The notes: a model not told the origin generated them from the letters alone. Counted from the first letter of the stretch, positions 16,695 to 25,078 are shown. The stretch is DNA of 35,591 bases from Clostridiales bacterium (GCA_004553545.1 SFLD01000015.1:1-35591), one strand, 5' to 3'. Made by a program: numbers and translations.

Positions 16695-17717
16695 TCAGCA
16701 GGAGAGCTCCATGGGGTAGGTAAGGTACTCCACGGGCTCCAGCTGGTCGCAGGTGACATACCCGGCGGGGGCGCGGAGCAGGGAGGGGATGCGGTTGATG
16801 ACCGTGGCGCAGGTGTGCTCCACCGTGGCGGGCTTCACCACGTGGAACTCCGTCCGGGGGTCGCCCAGGATCTCCCAGTCGCACATGTCGCCGTCGTCCG
16901 GACCGTAGACCTTGCCGATGGTCTCCTCCTCCACGGTGATGCCCTGCATGGTCTCGATGGTGACCACCGCAGACATGCCGATGGCGTTGCCGGCCTTGAT
17001 CTCCCGGCCCAGGGTCTCGCTGTAGATGTCCTTGTCGATGAGGCAGGGGACATGCTTCTGGGAGATGCTCTTGATGGTGAGGCCCAGCTTGTTGCAGATG
17101 GCCTCGGAGGCATTCCAGGCGTAGGAGGGCTCGAAGTCGGTGGGGTGGGCGATCTGGGCCTCGAACTCCTCCGGCGTCAGGCCGCAGCCGTGGGCCTTGG
17201 CCAGGGCGATGCCGTACTCGTCCACGTTGTAGCTGTAGGCTCCCTTGATCTTGGTGATGTGATGGCAGCCAGCGGCGGCGAGACCCACCATGTTGATCCA
17301 GAAGATATCCTGCATGCCGCTGCCGGTGATGGTGCAGTTGTGGGCCTTGGCCAGGGCGTCCAGCTTGTTGATCATGGCGGCGGAGGTGGTCCAGGGATAG
17401 ATGGCCTCCTCGCAGGTGGTGATGACGTTGATGCCCCGGGTCACGCACTGCTCGATGGCCTCGTAGATATCGCCGATAAAGCTGCGGGTGGTGATGATGG
17501 CCACGTCGGCGCTGCACTCATCCAGGACCTTCTCCGCGTTGTCGGAGATAATGACGCCGGTCTTGACGCCCAGGCCCGCCCAGTCGCCGATGTCCTGGCC
17601 CACGGACGCGCCGTGGCCGATGCCGCCCACGATCTGTGCGCCATGCTCATAGGCATAGCGAAGGGTGTACTTGCTCATCTTGCCGCAGCCATACTGCACG
17701 ATCTTGATCTTCTCCAT
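16695..17717 (-). CDS. 2,4-diaminopentanoate dehydrogenase-like NAD(P)-dependent oxidoreductase
   Basis: 340 residues. The N-terminal Rossmann segment IVQYGCGKMSKYTLRYA is of the dihydrodipicolinate-reductase type. The rest matches the family that includes (2R,4S)-2,4-diaminopentanoate dehydrogenase of ornithine fermentation: TCEEAIYPWTTS, TGSGMQDIFWIN, SYNVDEYGIALAKAHG and ATVEHTCATVINRIPSLL. Known members oxidatively deaminate a diamino acid with NAD(P)+. No other ornithine-pathway gene (ornithine racemase, aminomutase, thiolase) is nearby, so the substrate may differ. ATG 17717 has AAAGGAG 11 nt upstream. It follows the MerR gene in the same direction after 104 nt and has its own promoter with a 19-bp spacer, so that regulator probably controls it. 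Two terminators lie downstream. Confidence 0.75.
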   Translation of the reverse strand: MEKIKIVQYGCGKMSKYTLRYAYEHGAQIVGGIGHGASVGQDIGDWAGLGVKTGVIISDNAEKVLDECSADVAIITTRSFIGDIYEAIEQCVTRGINVITTCEEAIYPWTTSAAMINKLDALAKAHNCTITGSGMQDIFWINMVGLAAAGCHHITKIKGAYSYNVDEYGIALAKAHGCGLTPEEFEAQIAHPTDFEPSYAWNASEAICNKLGLTIKSISQKHVPCLIDKDIYSETLGREIKAGNAIGMSAVVTIETMQGITVEEETIGKVYGPDDGDMCDWEILGDPRTEFHVVKPATVEHTCATVINRIPSLLRAPAGYVTCDQLEPVEYLTYPMELSC

Positions 17718-17771
17718 AGAAAAATGCTCCTTTCAGTGTGGGGATCCCTTTCGGTTTCGCTTTCTGGGAAG

Positions 17772-17802
17772 AGCATAAAGTATGCAGCAGGGTGAGAGTC
17801 AA
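17772..17802 (-). promoter_or_regulatory. MerR-type promoter (19-bp spacer) of the dehydrogenase gene
   Basis: Minus-strand TTGACT (17802-17797), a 19-nt spacer, then TATGCT (17777-17772). The over-long spacer is the hallmark of promoters that a MerR protein activates by untwisting the DNA. The short dyad GCATA-N3-TATGC (17773-17785) overlaps the -10. A MerR gene lies immediately upstream. Confidence 0.6.
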
Positions 17803-17821
17803 GATGTTTTCGTCAGAAATT

Positions 17822-18685
17822 TCACAAATTTTTTGAAAACGTCACAGGGACCTGGAGCCGGATGAACATGTTCCGCTTCCGGTGGTCGAAGAGGTTCAGC
17901 TCCGTCATCTCCTCACAGAGGTAGTCGCCGCTGGGGGTGTAGCGGTTGGCCTGGCAGTATGCCAGAAGTTTTCGCGCGCCCTCGGCCTCCTGGTCGAAGT
18001 CGTCCAGGTAGAGACAGGCAAACATGCCGCTCTCGATGACCTGAAAATTCTCGCCGTAGTCCCGCAGATGCTTGTCCCCGAAGATGAAGATCTTGTCCGC
18101 CGTCAGGATCTGGCGCTGGAAGTCCTCCCGCTTCACGCTGGTGCCGAGACTGTAGGAGAGGAGCTGGGGGACGTTCCGACGCATCAGCTCCCGGCGGAGC
18201 TCCCCCACGGCCCTCTCATAAGCCACGACGCCGCCGTCATAGAAGTTTTCCTGGCAGGGGATGTAGAGGATGTGCCGCTGGTCGATGAACTCCAGGGAGA
18301 TGGTCCCGCTGGCAGGGGACTTCCGGTAGCGCTCGATGGACTGGATGGCCCGCTCCACGGCCTCGTGCATGGCCTCAAGATCCCGCATCTGCTGGTGGAT
18401 CTGGTTGTTGCGCTCAATGAGTTTCTGCTCGATGAGGATGATGTCCTCCTTCTCCAGCAGGGCCTGGATCTCGGCCAGGCTCATGCCGAGATTCTGCAGG
18501 TAGCGGATGATATCCAGCCGGGAGGTCTGGCGGATGTCATAGTACCGGTAGTTGGACTCCGCGTCCCGGTAGCTGGGCTTCAGAAGCCCCATCCGGTCAT
18601 AGAGCCGGAGCGTGGCGATGGAGACGTGGTTCGCCTCCGCCATCTCGCCGATCGACAGCAGGTGGTCTCTGATACTGCGGTCCAT
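17822..18685 (-). CDS. MerR-family transcriptional regulator with effector-binding domain
   Basis: 287 residues. The N-terminal winged helix reads LLSIGEMAEANHVSIATLRLYDRMGLLKPSYRDAESNYRYY, the classic MerR DNA-binding region with wing. A coiled-coil dimerisation helix follows (about 80-125; EQKLIERNNQIHQQM). The C-terminal half (about 140-287) is compatible with a BmrR/GyrI-like small-molecule pocket. Such proteins bind drugs or metabolites and twist the promoter DNA. ATG 18685 has GGGAG 10 nt upstream. The next gene in the same direction, the dehydrogenase, has a 19-bp-spacer promoter, and an inverted repeat in this gene's own promoter suggests autoregulation. The effector is unknown. Confidence 0.9.
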   Translation of the reverse strand: MDRSIRDHLLSIGEMAEANHVSIATLRLYDRMGLLKPSYRDAESNYRYYDIRQTSRLDIIRYLQNLGMSLAEIQALLEKEDIILIEQKLIERNNQIHQQMRDLEAMHEAVERAIQSIERYRKSPASGTISLEFIDQRHILYIPCQENFYDGGVVAYERAVGELRRELMRRNVPQLLSYSLGTSVKREDFQRQILTADKIFIFGDKHLRDYGENFQVIESGMFACLYLDDFDQEAEGARKLLAYCQANRYTPSGDYLCEEMTELNLFDHRKRNMFIRLQVPVTFSKNL

Positions 18686-18719
18686 AGTGGTCGCTCCCTT
18701 CGATCGATTTTTCACACAC

Positions 18720-18754
18720 AGTATACACGAAACTCTGCACCAAAGATAGAGTTT
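18720..18754 (-). promoter_or_regulatory. MerR gene promoter with inverted-repeat operator
   Basis: Minus-strand TATACT (18725-18720) as -10. The inverted repeat AAACTCT-N11-AGAGTTT (18730-18736, 18748-18754) fills the spacer and -35 zone, where MerR proteins bind. No good -35 is seen, as expected for an activator- or repressor-dependent start. Confidence 0.5.
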
Positions 18755-18827
18755 TGCATGGACTTTTTTGTGAAATTTCCGGAGCTGGGAACTGCGGCAC
18801 AGGGGCGCTGGGATCGCTGCAGGCAGC

Positions 18828-18871
18828 AAAAACCACCGGGGCGAACGCGAGGGAGCGCACCCCGGTGGTTT
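18828..18871 (-). terminator. Minus-strand terminator at the edge of the M28 fragment
   Basis: A 12-bp perfect stem (18830-18841 with 18860-18871, 18-nt loop), followed on the minus strand by TTTTT. No minus-strand gene now ends here: the DNA to the right is a plus-strand peptidase fragment. The gene it served appears to have been replaced. Confidence 0.7.
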
Positions 18872-18877
18872 GAAAAG

Positions 18878-20752
18878 GTCCCCGTCACCGTGGATCGCTG
18901 GCAGTTCAACGATGCCTCCCTGACCATCGCCGGGACGGACATCGACATCATGCCCGCTTCCTATCCCGCCAACGGCACGGGGCCGGAGGGCCTCACGGCG
19001 GAGATCGTGGACTGCGGCACCGGCTTTGCCGAGGACTATGAGGGCAAGGACGTGGAGGGCAAGATCGTCCTCGTGGCCATGGACTGGGAGGAAGGCTGGA
19101 TCGATAACTTCACCAACGAGGCCTGGCTCCACGGCGCCGCGGCTCTCGTGACCTACTCCCTCACGGACTACGCCCAGTACTCCGACGACATGATGACCAT
19201 CCAGACCTACGCCAATGTGGACCGGATGCCCACCGTCAGCATCAGCGTCAACCAGGCCAAGGAGATCCAGGCGGCCATCGCCGCCGGCAACGACCAGGCG
19301 ACGCTGATCCTGGACAACGTCCTGGAGCCCGACCAGGGCACCACCTATAATGTGGTGGGCCGCATCGCCGGCCGCTCCTCGGACCAGCAGATCATCGTCT
19401 CCGCCCACTATGACCTCTTCTTCAAGGCCTTCCAGGATGACAGCACCGCCGTCGGCCTGGTCCTGGCCATGGCCAAGGGCATGGTGGACTCCGGCTACCA
19501 GCCGGAAAACGACATCCTCTTTGTCTGCCACGGCGCGGAGGAGTGGGGCGCCATCGGCAGCCAGTATGACTGGACCACCGGCGCCTGGGAGATGATCCAC
19601 ACCGCCCATCCGGAGTGGGCCGGCAAGACCATCGCCATGCTGAACTTTGAGCTCCCCGGCACCTATGACGGCGCCCAGCAGTGGAAGATCAGCTGCGTGC
19701 CGGAGTTTGCGAACCTGGCGGCCGCCATGGCCGGGGAGGACGGCGTCTTCTCCCAGCCCGTCAACGGCGTCTATCCCCAGGGCCTGGACCCGGTCTCCGT
19801 GGACACCAACACCCAGGAGGACGGCATCTCCTACCGCTGGCACGGTGTGCCGTACTTCATCAATATCCCCGGCTTTGAGGGCAGCTGGGCCGAGGACCGC
19901 TACCACACCCTGGCGGACGACCGGGACACCTATTCCCCCGACGTCATGCAGACCAACCTCAATAACTTCGGCGCCCTGGCCATCTATCTCGACAAGACCC
20001 CGGCCCTGGCCCTGGACCTGACCCTGACCTGCGACGACCTGGAGGAGGCCCTCAATGAGGAGCTGGCCACCGCCGCCGGGGCAGACAGCGCCGTCTACCT
20101 CGCCGCCGTCGACCAGCTGCGGACCGCTGCCGAGACCCTGAACGGGAAGATCGCGGACGTCAACGCCCGCTATGAGTCCGCCGCGGCCGCCGATGCCTCT
20201 CAGGAGGAGCTGGATGCCATCCGGGCGGAGGGCAAGGTCCTGAACCAGCTGACCCTGGACGCATACCGCGCCGCGCAGGACGGCCTTGTGGGCATCATTC
20301 TGGGCGATGAGGTCACCAGCAAGTTCGAGGCGTATCAGCGCAACGTGGAGCTCCTGGGCGCCCTCATCGAGGACCTGGAGAACCAGGACCTCGCCAACGA
20401 GGAGGAGACCGGCGCGCTGGATCTCGCCTGGCAGGTCAACAGCGGCGCGGACTACCTGCTCTACAACTTCAGCCCCGAGGTCTACCAGATGCTGGTGGAC
20501 ATCTACTCCGAGGAGAAGAACCCCGGCAACACCTTCTGGGGTACCGGGAAGGGTTTCGACTTTGCCCAGGTGGCGGGCGCCACCCTGTCTCTCTTCGACC
20601 TCATCGCCGCCCAGGAGACCGGGGAGACCATCGACTGCGGCGAGGCCATCGCCATCTATCAGGCGGCCCTGAACCAGCAGACCGCCCTGCTGAAGGACGC
20701 CGTCACCGCGGAAACGGAAGCCATCCAAGGCATCACAGCCATGCTGGGCTGA
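18878..20752 (+). pseudogene. M28-type metallopeptidase with PA domain, 5'-truncated
   Basis: 625 in-frame codons of protease-like sequence beginning VPVTVDRWQFNDAS. There is a PA-type segment (VEGKIVLVAMDWEEG), then the M28 core with zinc-site motifs VSAHYD, DDSTAVG, CHGAEEWGAIGSQ and DRYHT, then a long helical C-terminus. The NLD-type ligand position reads NFELPG. Signal peptide, start codon, ribosome site and promoter are all missing; relatives have roughly 100-150 more N-terminal residues. The frame stays open leftwards only by chance, antisense to the MerR gene. Coding similarity starts about 7 nt after an unrelated minus-strand terminator, so this looks like a rearrangement breakpoint. 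The first in-frame start-like codon (GTG 18890) has no ribosome site. Probably not expressed. Confidence 0.8.
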
Positions 20753-20774
20753 ATGCATACCGGATCAAGAGCAT

Positions 20775-20820
20775 AAAAAAGAGCCCCTGGACCGCCTCGC
20801 AGAGGCGGCCCAGGGGCTCT
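20775..20820 (-). terminator. Terminator between M28 fragment and deoR-like gene
   Basis: A long stem (20781-20790 plus 20792-20798, pairing with 20802-20808 plus 20810-20819, one mismatch, loop GCA). Six T follow on the minus strand. It probably ends the DeoR transcript and may also stop plus-strand transcription. Confidence 0.8.
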
Positions 20821-20850
20821 TCCTCTCCGCAGATGGCGGGCGGTGAGGAA

Positions 20851-20895
20851 ATAAGAAGCGGTGTCCCGGGCGTTTGCCGGGACACCGCTTCTTAT
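20851..20895. terminator. 19-bp perfect hairpin just after the DeoR gene
   Basis: 20851-20869 pairs exactly with 20877-20895, with a 7-nt loop. It lies 11 nt beyond the DeoR stop on the minus strand and precedes the T-rich terminator at 20775. It may protect the mRNA end or act as part of a double terminator. Confidence 0.65.
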
Positions 20896-20906
20896 GTTGG
20901 AAGAGG

Positions 20907-21692
20907 TCACTCCGCTACCTGAAAGGGGATGCCGGCGCTTTCCAGGGCGGCGCGCTGCTCGGGGGTGATGCCGCTGTCCGTCACCACCAGGTCGATCTGA
21001 GAGGGGGGGAGGAAGAACTTCCCCGCCTTGCGGCCCAGCTTGGAGCTGTCCAGCAGGATCACCCGGCGGTCCGCATTTTCCGCGTAGGCCAGCTTCGCGT
21101 CAATGGACCGGTAATCCGTGTTGTTGAGGCCGTTCTGAAAGTCCAGCGCGTTGGCGGAGAGGAAGACCGTGTCGTAATGGAAGGTGGAGATGGCCTGGCA
21201 GGTGTCGGCCCCCTCTGTGGAGTTCTGGGCCAGATAGACCGAGCCGCCGGCGAAGAAGATGTGCAGGCTGGGATGCTGGCAGTGGTAGGCGGGGATAAAG
21301 AGGTTGTTGGTGACCACGGTGAGGTTTTGCTTCTGCTGCAGGATCTTGCCCAGCTCCAGAACGGTGGTGCTGGAGTCCATTCCGATGACGCTGTTGGACT
21401 CGATGAGCTCCAGCGCCGCGCGGGCGATGCTGACCTTCTCGGCGTGGTGAAGGGAGTAGCGCTGGAAGAGATCCACATCGAAGGAAGGGTCCTCGTTGAG
21501 AGAGTACCGTCCGGCGCCGGTGCGCAGGATCATCTTGGCGCCCAGCAGATAGTTGAGGTCCCGGCGGACCGTGATCTCCGAAACGTTCAGGTAGGGAGCC
21601 AGCTCATCCACCGTGACGCTGGAGTGGCCGTGCATGTATTCCAGGATCGCCGCATTTCTGCGTTCGATCTGTGAGAGGGGAGTTCGTGCCAT
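20907..21692 (-). CDS. DeoR/GlpR-family transcriptional repressor
   Basis: 261 residues. N-terminal HTH of DeoR type: RRNAAILEYMHGHSSVTVDELAPYLNVSEITVRRDLNYL (about 11-50). The C-terminal DeoRC sugar-phosphate-sensing domain has GMDSSTTVLELGKIL and LTVVTNNLFIPAY, and ends with ILLDSSKLGRKAG, a typical effector-pocket block. Family members are usually released from DNA by a phosphorylated sugar. Divergent from the nucleoside operon across 305 nt with back-to-back promoters, so ribose-1-phosphate, ribulose-1-phosphate or a related ester is the natural guess as inducer. ATG 21692 has AAGGAG 11 nt upstream. Confidence 0.93.
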   Translation of the reverse strand: MARTPLSQIERRNAAILEYMHGHSSVTVDELAPYLNVSEITVRRDLNYLLGAKMILRTGAGRYSLNEDPSFDVDLFQRYSLHHAEKVSIARAALELIESNSVIGMDSSTTVLELGKILQQKQNLTVVTNNLFIPAYHCQHPSLHIFFAGGSVYLAQNSTEGADTCQAISTFHYDTVFLSANALDFQNGLNNTDYRSIDAKLAYAENADRRVILLDSSKLGRKAGKFFLPPSQIDLVVTDSGITPEQRAALESAGIPFQVAE

Positions 21693-21801
21693 GATCGCTG
21701 ATGCTCCTTTTTATCAAATAGGCCAACCTTTATTGCAATAAATAGCGGGCAGAGGCAGGGCTTATCGATACGTAATGTCTTGAAACTAAAATTCCATTTT
21801 G

Positions 21802-21830
21802 ATTATAGCCAAAACAGCAAGAAATGTCCA
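21802..21830 (-). promoter_or_regulatory. Promoter of the deoR-like gene
   Basis: Minus-strand TGGACA (21830-21825), a 17-nt spacer, then a perfect TATAAT (21807-21802). About 110 nt before the start codon, and back to back with the nucleoside-operon promoter. Confidence 0.7.
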
Positions 21831-21863
21831 GTATTTTTATAAAAAAATACGAAAATATTTCAA

Positions 21864-21893
21864 TTGACAAACCGACACGCCGGTGGTAATAAT
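21864..21893 (+). promoter_or_regulatory. Promoter of the nucleoside operon
   Basis: Perfect TTGACA (21864-21869), an 18-nt spacer, and AATAAT (21888-21893). Its -35 lies only 33 bp from the -35 of the divergent repressor promoter, so one bound repressor could affect both. Confidence 0.65.
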
Positions 21894-21905
21894 TATATCA
21901 AAGGA

Positions 21906-21933
21906 AATTTAATGATAAAATTATCTTTTAATT
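21906..21933. promoter_or_regulatory. Candidate DeoR operator in the initial transcribed region
   Basis: An imperfect dyad of two 13-nt arms: AATTTAATGATAA (21906-21918) and TTATCTTTTAATT (21921-21933), two bases apart, 11 of 13 positions paired. It overlaps the expected transcription start of the operon, a classical repressor position. Confidence 0.5.
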
Positions 21934-21997
21934 GAAATTCTGTTTGTAAATATTGGACTTAATTGATAAATTTGAAACAAGGGAAGGGGACTCTGCG

Positions 21998-23308
21998 TTG
22001 CGGATCTATGACATCATCGAGAGAAAGACCCAGCATGGCGAGCTGACCCGGGAAGAGCTGGCCTTCTTCGTGAAGGAGCTTTGTGAAGGGCGTCTGCCGG
22101 ACTACCAGGCGTCGGCCCTGATCATGGCCATCTTCCTCAACGGAATGACCGAGCGGGAGACCGCGGACCTCACCGCCGTGATGGCGGACTCCGGCGATCA
22201 GATCGATCTTTCCGGCATCCAGGGCATCAAAGTGGACAAGCACAGCACCGGCGGCATCGGCGACAAGACCACCCTGGTCATCGGGCCCATCATCGTGGCC
22301 TGCGGCGGCCGCATGGCCAAGATGTCCGGCCGGGGTCTGGGCTACGCCGGCGGCACCATCGACAAGCTGGAGTCCATCCCCGGTTTCCGGGTGGCCCTCA
22401 GCCAGGAGGAGTTCATCCGCAATGTGAACACGGTGGGCATGGCCATCACCGGACAGACCGCCAACGTGGCTCCCGCGGATAAGAAGATCTATGCCCTGCG
22501 GGATGTGACGGCCACCGTGGCCAGCATCCCCCTGATCGCCAGCAGCGTGATGAGCAAGAAACTGGCCTCCGGCGCCGACAAGCTGGTGCTGGACGTGAAG
22601 ATGGGCAGCGGCGCCTTCATCAAGGACCTGGACAGCGCCCGGCAGCTGGCGGAGGCCATGGTCTCCATCTGCCGGCGGAACGGCCGGGAGACGGTGGCCG
22701 TCATCACCAACATGGACCGTCCCCTGGGACGGAACGTGGGCAACCTGCTGGAGGTCCAGGAGGCGGCGGCCACCCTGCGGGGACAGGGACCGGAGGATCT
22801 GACGGAGGTCTGCCTCTGCCTGGCCGCCCAGATGCTCTCCCTGGCAGGGAAGGGAAGCTACCAGGACTGCCTGGAGCGGGCGAGGGCGAGCCTGCGGGAC
22901 GGCAGTGCCTTCCGGGCCTTCCGGAGCTTTCTCGCGGCCCAGGGCGGAGAGTACGACGTGGTGGAGCACCCGGAGAAATACTACCCGGTCCCCCGGGAGC
23001 AGGTCATCCTGGCGGACCGGGACGGCTACCTCACGGTGCGCTCAGCGGAGGATATCGGCAAGGCTTCCATGATGCTGGGTGCCGGAAGGGAGACCAAGGA
23101 CTCCCGGCTGGATTACACGGCGGGCATCATCTTCGCCAAGGGCGCCGGGGACGCCGTGGCGAAAGGGGAGGAGATCTGCCGCCTCATCGCCCAGGACGCC
23201 GGCCGCTTTGCCCAGGCGGAGGCGGCGATGCGCCAGGCACTGGCCATCACGGCGGAGCGGCCGGCGGAAGAGCCGCTGATCTTCGCCAAGGTAGGCGCAG
23301 GGGCCTGA
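21998..23308 (+). CDS. pdp: Pyrimidine-nucleoside phosphorylase
   Basis: 436 residues. Splits uridine, deoxyuridine or thymidine with phosphate into base plus (deoxy)ribose-1-phosphate. Diagnostic blocks: LPDYQASALIMAIFLNGM, KHSTGGIGDKTTL (phosphate and sugar binding), KMSGRGLGYAGGTIDKLESIPGF, DVTATVASIPLIASSVMSKKLASGADKLVLDVK, and a C-terminal barrel-sandwich domain with MLGAGRETKDSRLD. A TTG start at 21998 is chosen: AGGGGA lies 7 nt upstream and the product then begins RIYDIIE, as relatives do. First gene of the operon that includes the nucleoside transporter and the isomerase/aldolase pair. It would supply ribose-1-phosphate to the isomerase. Uridine against thymidine preference cannot be read from sequence. 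Confidence 0.95.
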   Translation: MRIYDIIERKTQHGELTREELAFFVKELCEGRLPDYQASALIMAIFLNGMTERETADLTAVMADSGDQIDLSGIQGIKVDKHSTGGIGDKTTLVIGPIIVACGGRMAKMSGRGLGYAGGTIDKLESIPGFRVALSQEEFIRNVNTVGMAITGQTANVAPADKKIYALRDVTATVASIPLIASSVMSKKLASGADKLVLDVKMGSGAFIKDLDSARQLAEAMVSICRRNGRETVAVITNMDRPLGRNVGNLLEVQEAAATLRGQGPEDLTEVCLCLAAQMLSLAGKGSYQDCLERARASLRDGSAFRAFRSFLAAQGGEYDVVEHPEKYYPVPREQVILADRDGYLTVRSAEDIGKASMMLGAGRETKDSRLDYTAGIIFAKGAGDAVAKGEEICRLIAQDAGRFAQAEAAMRQALAITAERPAEEPLIFAKVGAGA

Positions 23309-23413
23309 CGCTTCCGTCTCACACGGGGAAAAGGTGAGGCGGAAGCGGGCGGAGGCGCCTGGAACGGTCCATCCCAAGGGGGACTCCCGGCGGAGCGCCG
23401 CGGCCGCCGGGAG
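23309..23413. repeat. Two intercistronic hairpins after the phosphorylase gene
   Basis: Stem one: 23309-23322 with 23334-23347 (13 of 14 paired). Stem two: 23384-23393 with 23404-23413 (10 of 10). Neither is followed by a T run, so they more likely mark mRNA processing or stability than termination. They fill most of the 141-nt gap before the next gene. Confidence 0.55.
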
Positions 23414-23449
23414 CAGCACACGCGGCAGCAATGAGAAGGAGGATACACA

Positions 23450-24250
23450 ATGGACATGGAGAAAAACGCGGTCTGCCGGGCCATCGACTACACCGGCAGG
23501 AACGTCATCGTCACCGGCGGCGCCTCCGGGGCCGGCGTGGGCATCGCCCATCGCTTTGCGGAGGCCGGCGCCAACGTGGCGATCACCTATCACAGCAACG
23601 GCGCCGCTGCGGCGGAGAAGGTGGAGGCCCTGCGGGCCTTCGGCGGCAAGGCGGAAGCTTACGCCCTGGACCAGCGGGACGTGGATTCCATCCCCGGTGT
23701 TCTGAACGCCATCGCCAGGGACTTCGGCGGGATCGATGTGCTGATGAACAACGCCGGCATCTATCCCCACCAGAACAACCTAGACATGAGCCGGGAAGAG
23801 TGGGACGAGATGCAGGAGAGCAACACCCGGGGCGTGTACTTCCTCTGCCAGGCTGCGGCCAAGATCATGAAGGAGCAGAAGGATGGCGGAGCCATCATCA
23901 ACGTCTCCTCCATCAACGCCACCTGCCCCAGCGATACCCTGGTGCACTACGGCACCTCCAAGGCGGCGGTGGAGTTCCTGACCCGGGGCCTTGCCCACGA
24001 CTGGGGCAAGTACGGCATCCGGGTGAACTGCATCGCTCCCGGCCTCATCGAGAATCCCATGCTGGATACCTGGGTGCCCGGCTGGCGTCAGAGCTACTGT
24101 GAGCGGGCACCCCTGGGCCGCCTGGTGCGGCCGGAGGATCTGGGCAACGCCGCCCTCTTCCTGGGCTCCCCGCTGGCCAGCTTTATCACGGGACAGATCC
24201 TCACGGTGGACGGCGGCGTGCTGATGGCGCCCGCTTTCTTCTGGGACTGA
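23450..24250 (+). CDS. Classical short-chain dehydrogenase/reductase (SDR) A
   Basis: 266 residues, classical SDR. Cofactor motif TGGASGAGVGIA (about 23-34), NNAG, catalytic Ser in NVSS, Tyr167 and Lys171 in VHYGTSKAA, and the C-terminal TGQILTVDGG. All catalytic residues are present. Reactions are NAD(P)-dependent alcohol/ketone interconversions, often on sugars or polyols. ATG 23450 has AAGGAGG 7 nt upstream. It sits between the phosphorylase and a second SDR in the nucleoside operon, so its substrate is probably the sugar part of a nucleoside or a breakdown product such as the two-carbon aldehyde. Neither role is proven. Confidence 0.9.
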   Translation: MDMEKNAVCRAIDYTGRNVIVTGGASGAGVGIAHRFAEAGANVAITYHSNGAAAAEKVEALRAFGGKAEAYALDQRDVDSIPGVLNAIARDFGGIDVLMNNAGIYPHQNNLDMSREEWDEMQESNTRGVYFLCQAAAKIMKEQKDGGAIINVSSINATCPSDTLVHYGTSKAAVEFLTRGLAHDWGKYGIRVNCIAPGLIENPMLDTWVPGWRQSYCERAPLGRLVRPEDLGNAALFLGSPLASFITGQILTVDGGVLMAPAFFWD

Positions 24251-24283
24251 TCCCCATCAACTGAGAAATAGGAGGAACACAGA

Positions 24284-25078
24284 ATGTCTGTATCCATGGA
24301 AGGACGGGTCGCCTATATCTCCGGCGGCTCCTGCATGATGGCCCGGGGCACTGCCACCGCGTTTCTGGAAGCCGGCGGCAAGGTGGTCCTGGGGGATATG
24401 AAGCAGGAACTGCTGGATGCCGCCAAGGCAGATCTCGTCAGCAAGGGCTTTGCGGCGGAGAACATCGCCACCGCCATCGTCAATGTCACCGACTGGGACT
24501 CCATCCGGAGCTCCTTTGACCAGGCGGAGGCCGCCTTCGGCACGGTGGATGTGCTGGTGAACATCGCCGGCATCATCGTGGCCTACTACCGGCTGGACGA
24601 CATGAAGGAGGAGGACTGGGACCTGACCTTCGATGTCAACGTCAAGGGTCTCATGCAGATGTGCCGGGAGTTCGTCAAGCGCCTGAAGGCCAAGGGCCTG
24701 CCCGGCAACATCGTCAACGTCTCCTCCAACGGCGCCAAGGTCTGCTTTGATAACATGGCCGACTACAACGCCTCCAAGGCGGCAGTGATGAACCTGACCC
24801 AGAGCATGGCTCTGGAGTGGGCCGCCGATCACATCAACGTCAACGCCGTCTGCCCCGGCGCCGTGGACACCGCCATGCTGCGCAAGTGCATGGACGAATC
24901 CATCCGGCTCTTTGGCGGCAGCGTCGAGGAGATGCGCAAGACCTGGGGGCCCCCGCAGCTGGGGCGGCTCATCCAGCCCTACGAGGTGGGCCGGGTGATC
25001 CGATTCCTGGCCAGCGAGGATGCCGTCATCATCCGCGGCCAGTCCATCAGCGTGGACGGCGGCAATACCCGTTGGTAA
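24284..25078 (+). CDS. Short-chain dehydrogenase/reductase (SDR) B, atypical cofactor loop
   Basis: 264 residues. Catalytic Ser in NVSSNG, Tyr161 and Lys165 in ADYNASKAA, and the C-terminal GQSISVDGG. The N-terminal glycine motif is unusual: SGGSCMMARGTA in place of TGxxxGIG, and NIAG replaces NNAG, a variation seen in some sugar and polyol SDRs. GGAGG lies 8 nt upstream of the ATG; the gene begins 33 nt after SDR A. The two differ enough to be functionally distinct rather than a recent duplication. They might carry out an oxidation and a reduction in turn, as in a net epimerisation; this is inference. Confidence 0.88.
   Translation: MSVSMEGRVAYISGGSCMMARGTATAFLEAGGKVVLGDMKQELLDAAKADLVSKGFAAENIATAIVNVTDWDSIRSSFDQAEAAFGTVDVLVNIAGIIVAYYRLDDMKEEDWDLTFDVNVKGLMQMCREFVKRLKAKGLPGNIVNVSSNGAKVCFDNMADYNASKAAVMNLTQSMALEWAADHINVNAVCPGAVDTAMLRKCMDESIRLFGGSVEEMRKTWGPPQLGRLIQPYEVGRVIRFLASEDAVIIRGQSISVDGGNTRW

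Noticed and set aside
17882..18870. Upstream in-frame extension of the M28 peptidase across the MerR gene
   Set aside because: It is antisense to a clear MerR protein, has no start with ribosome site, and no peptidase similarity before about 18878.
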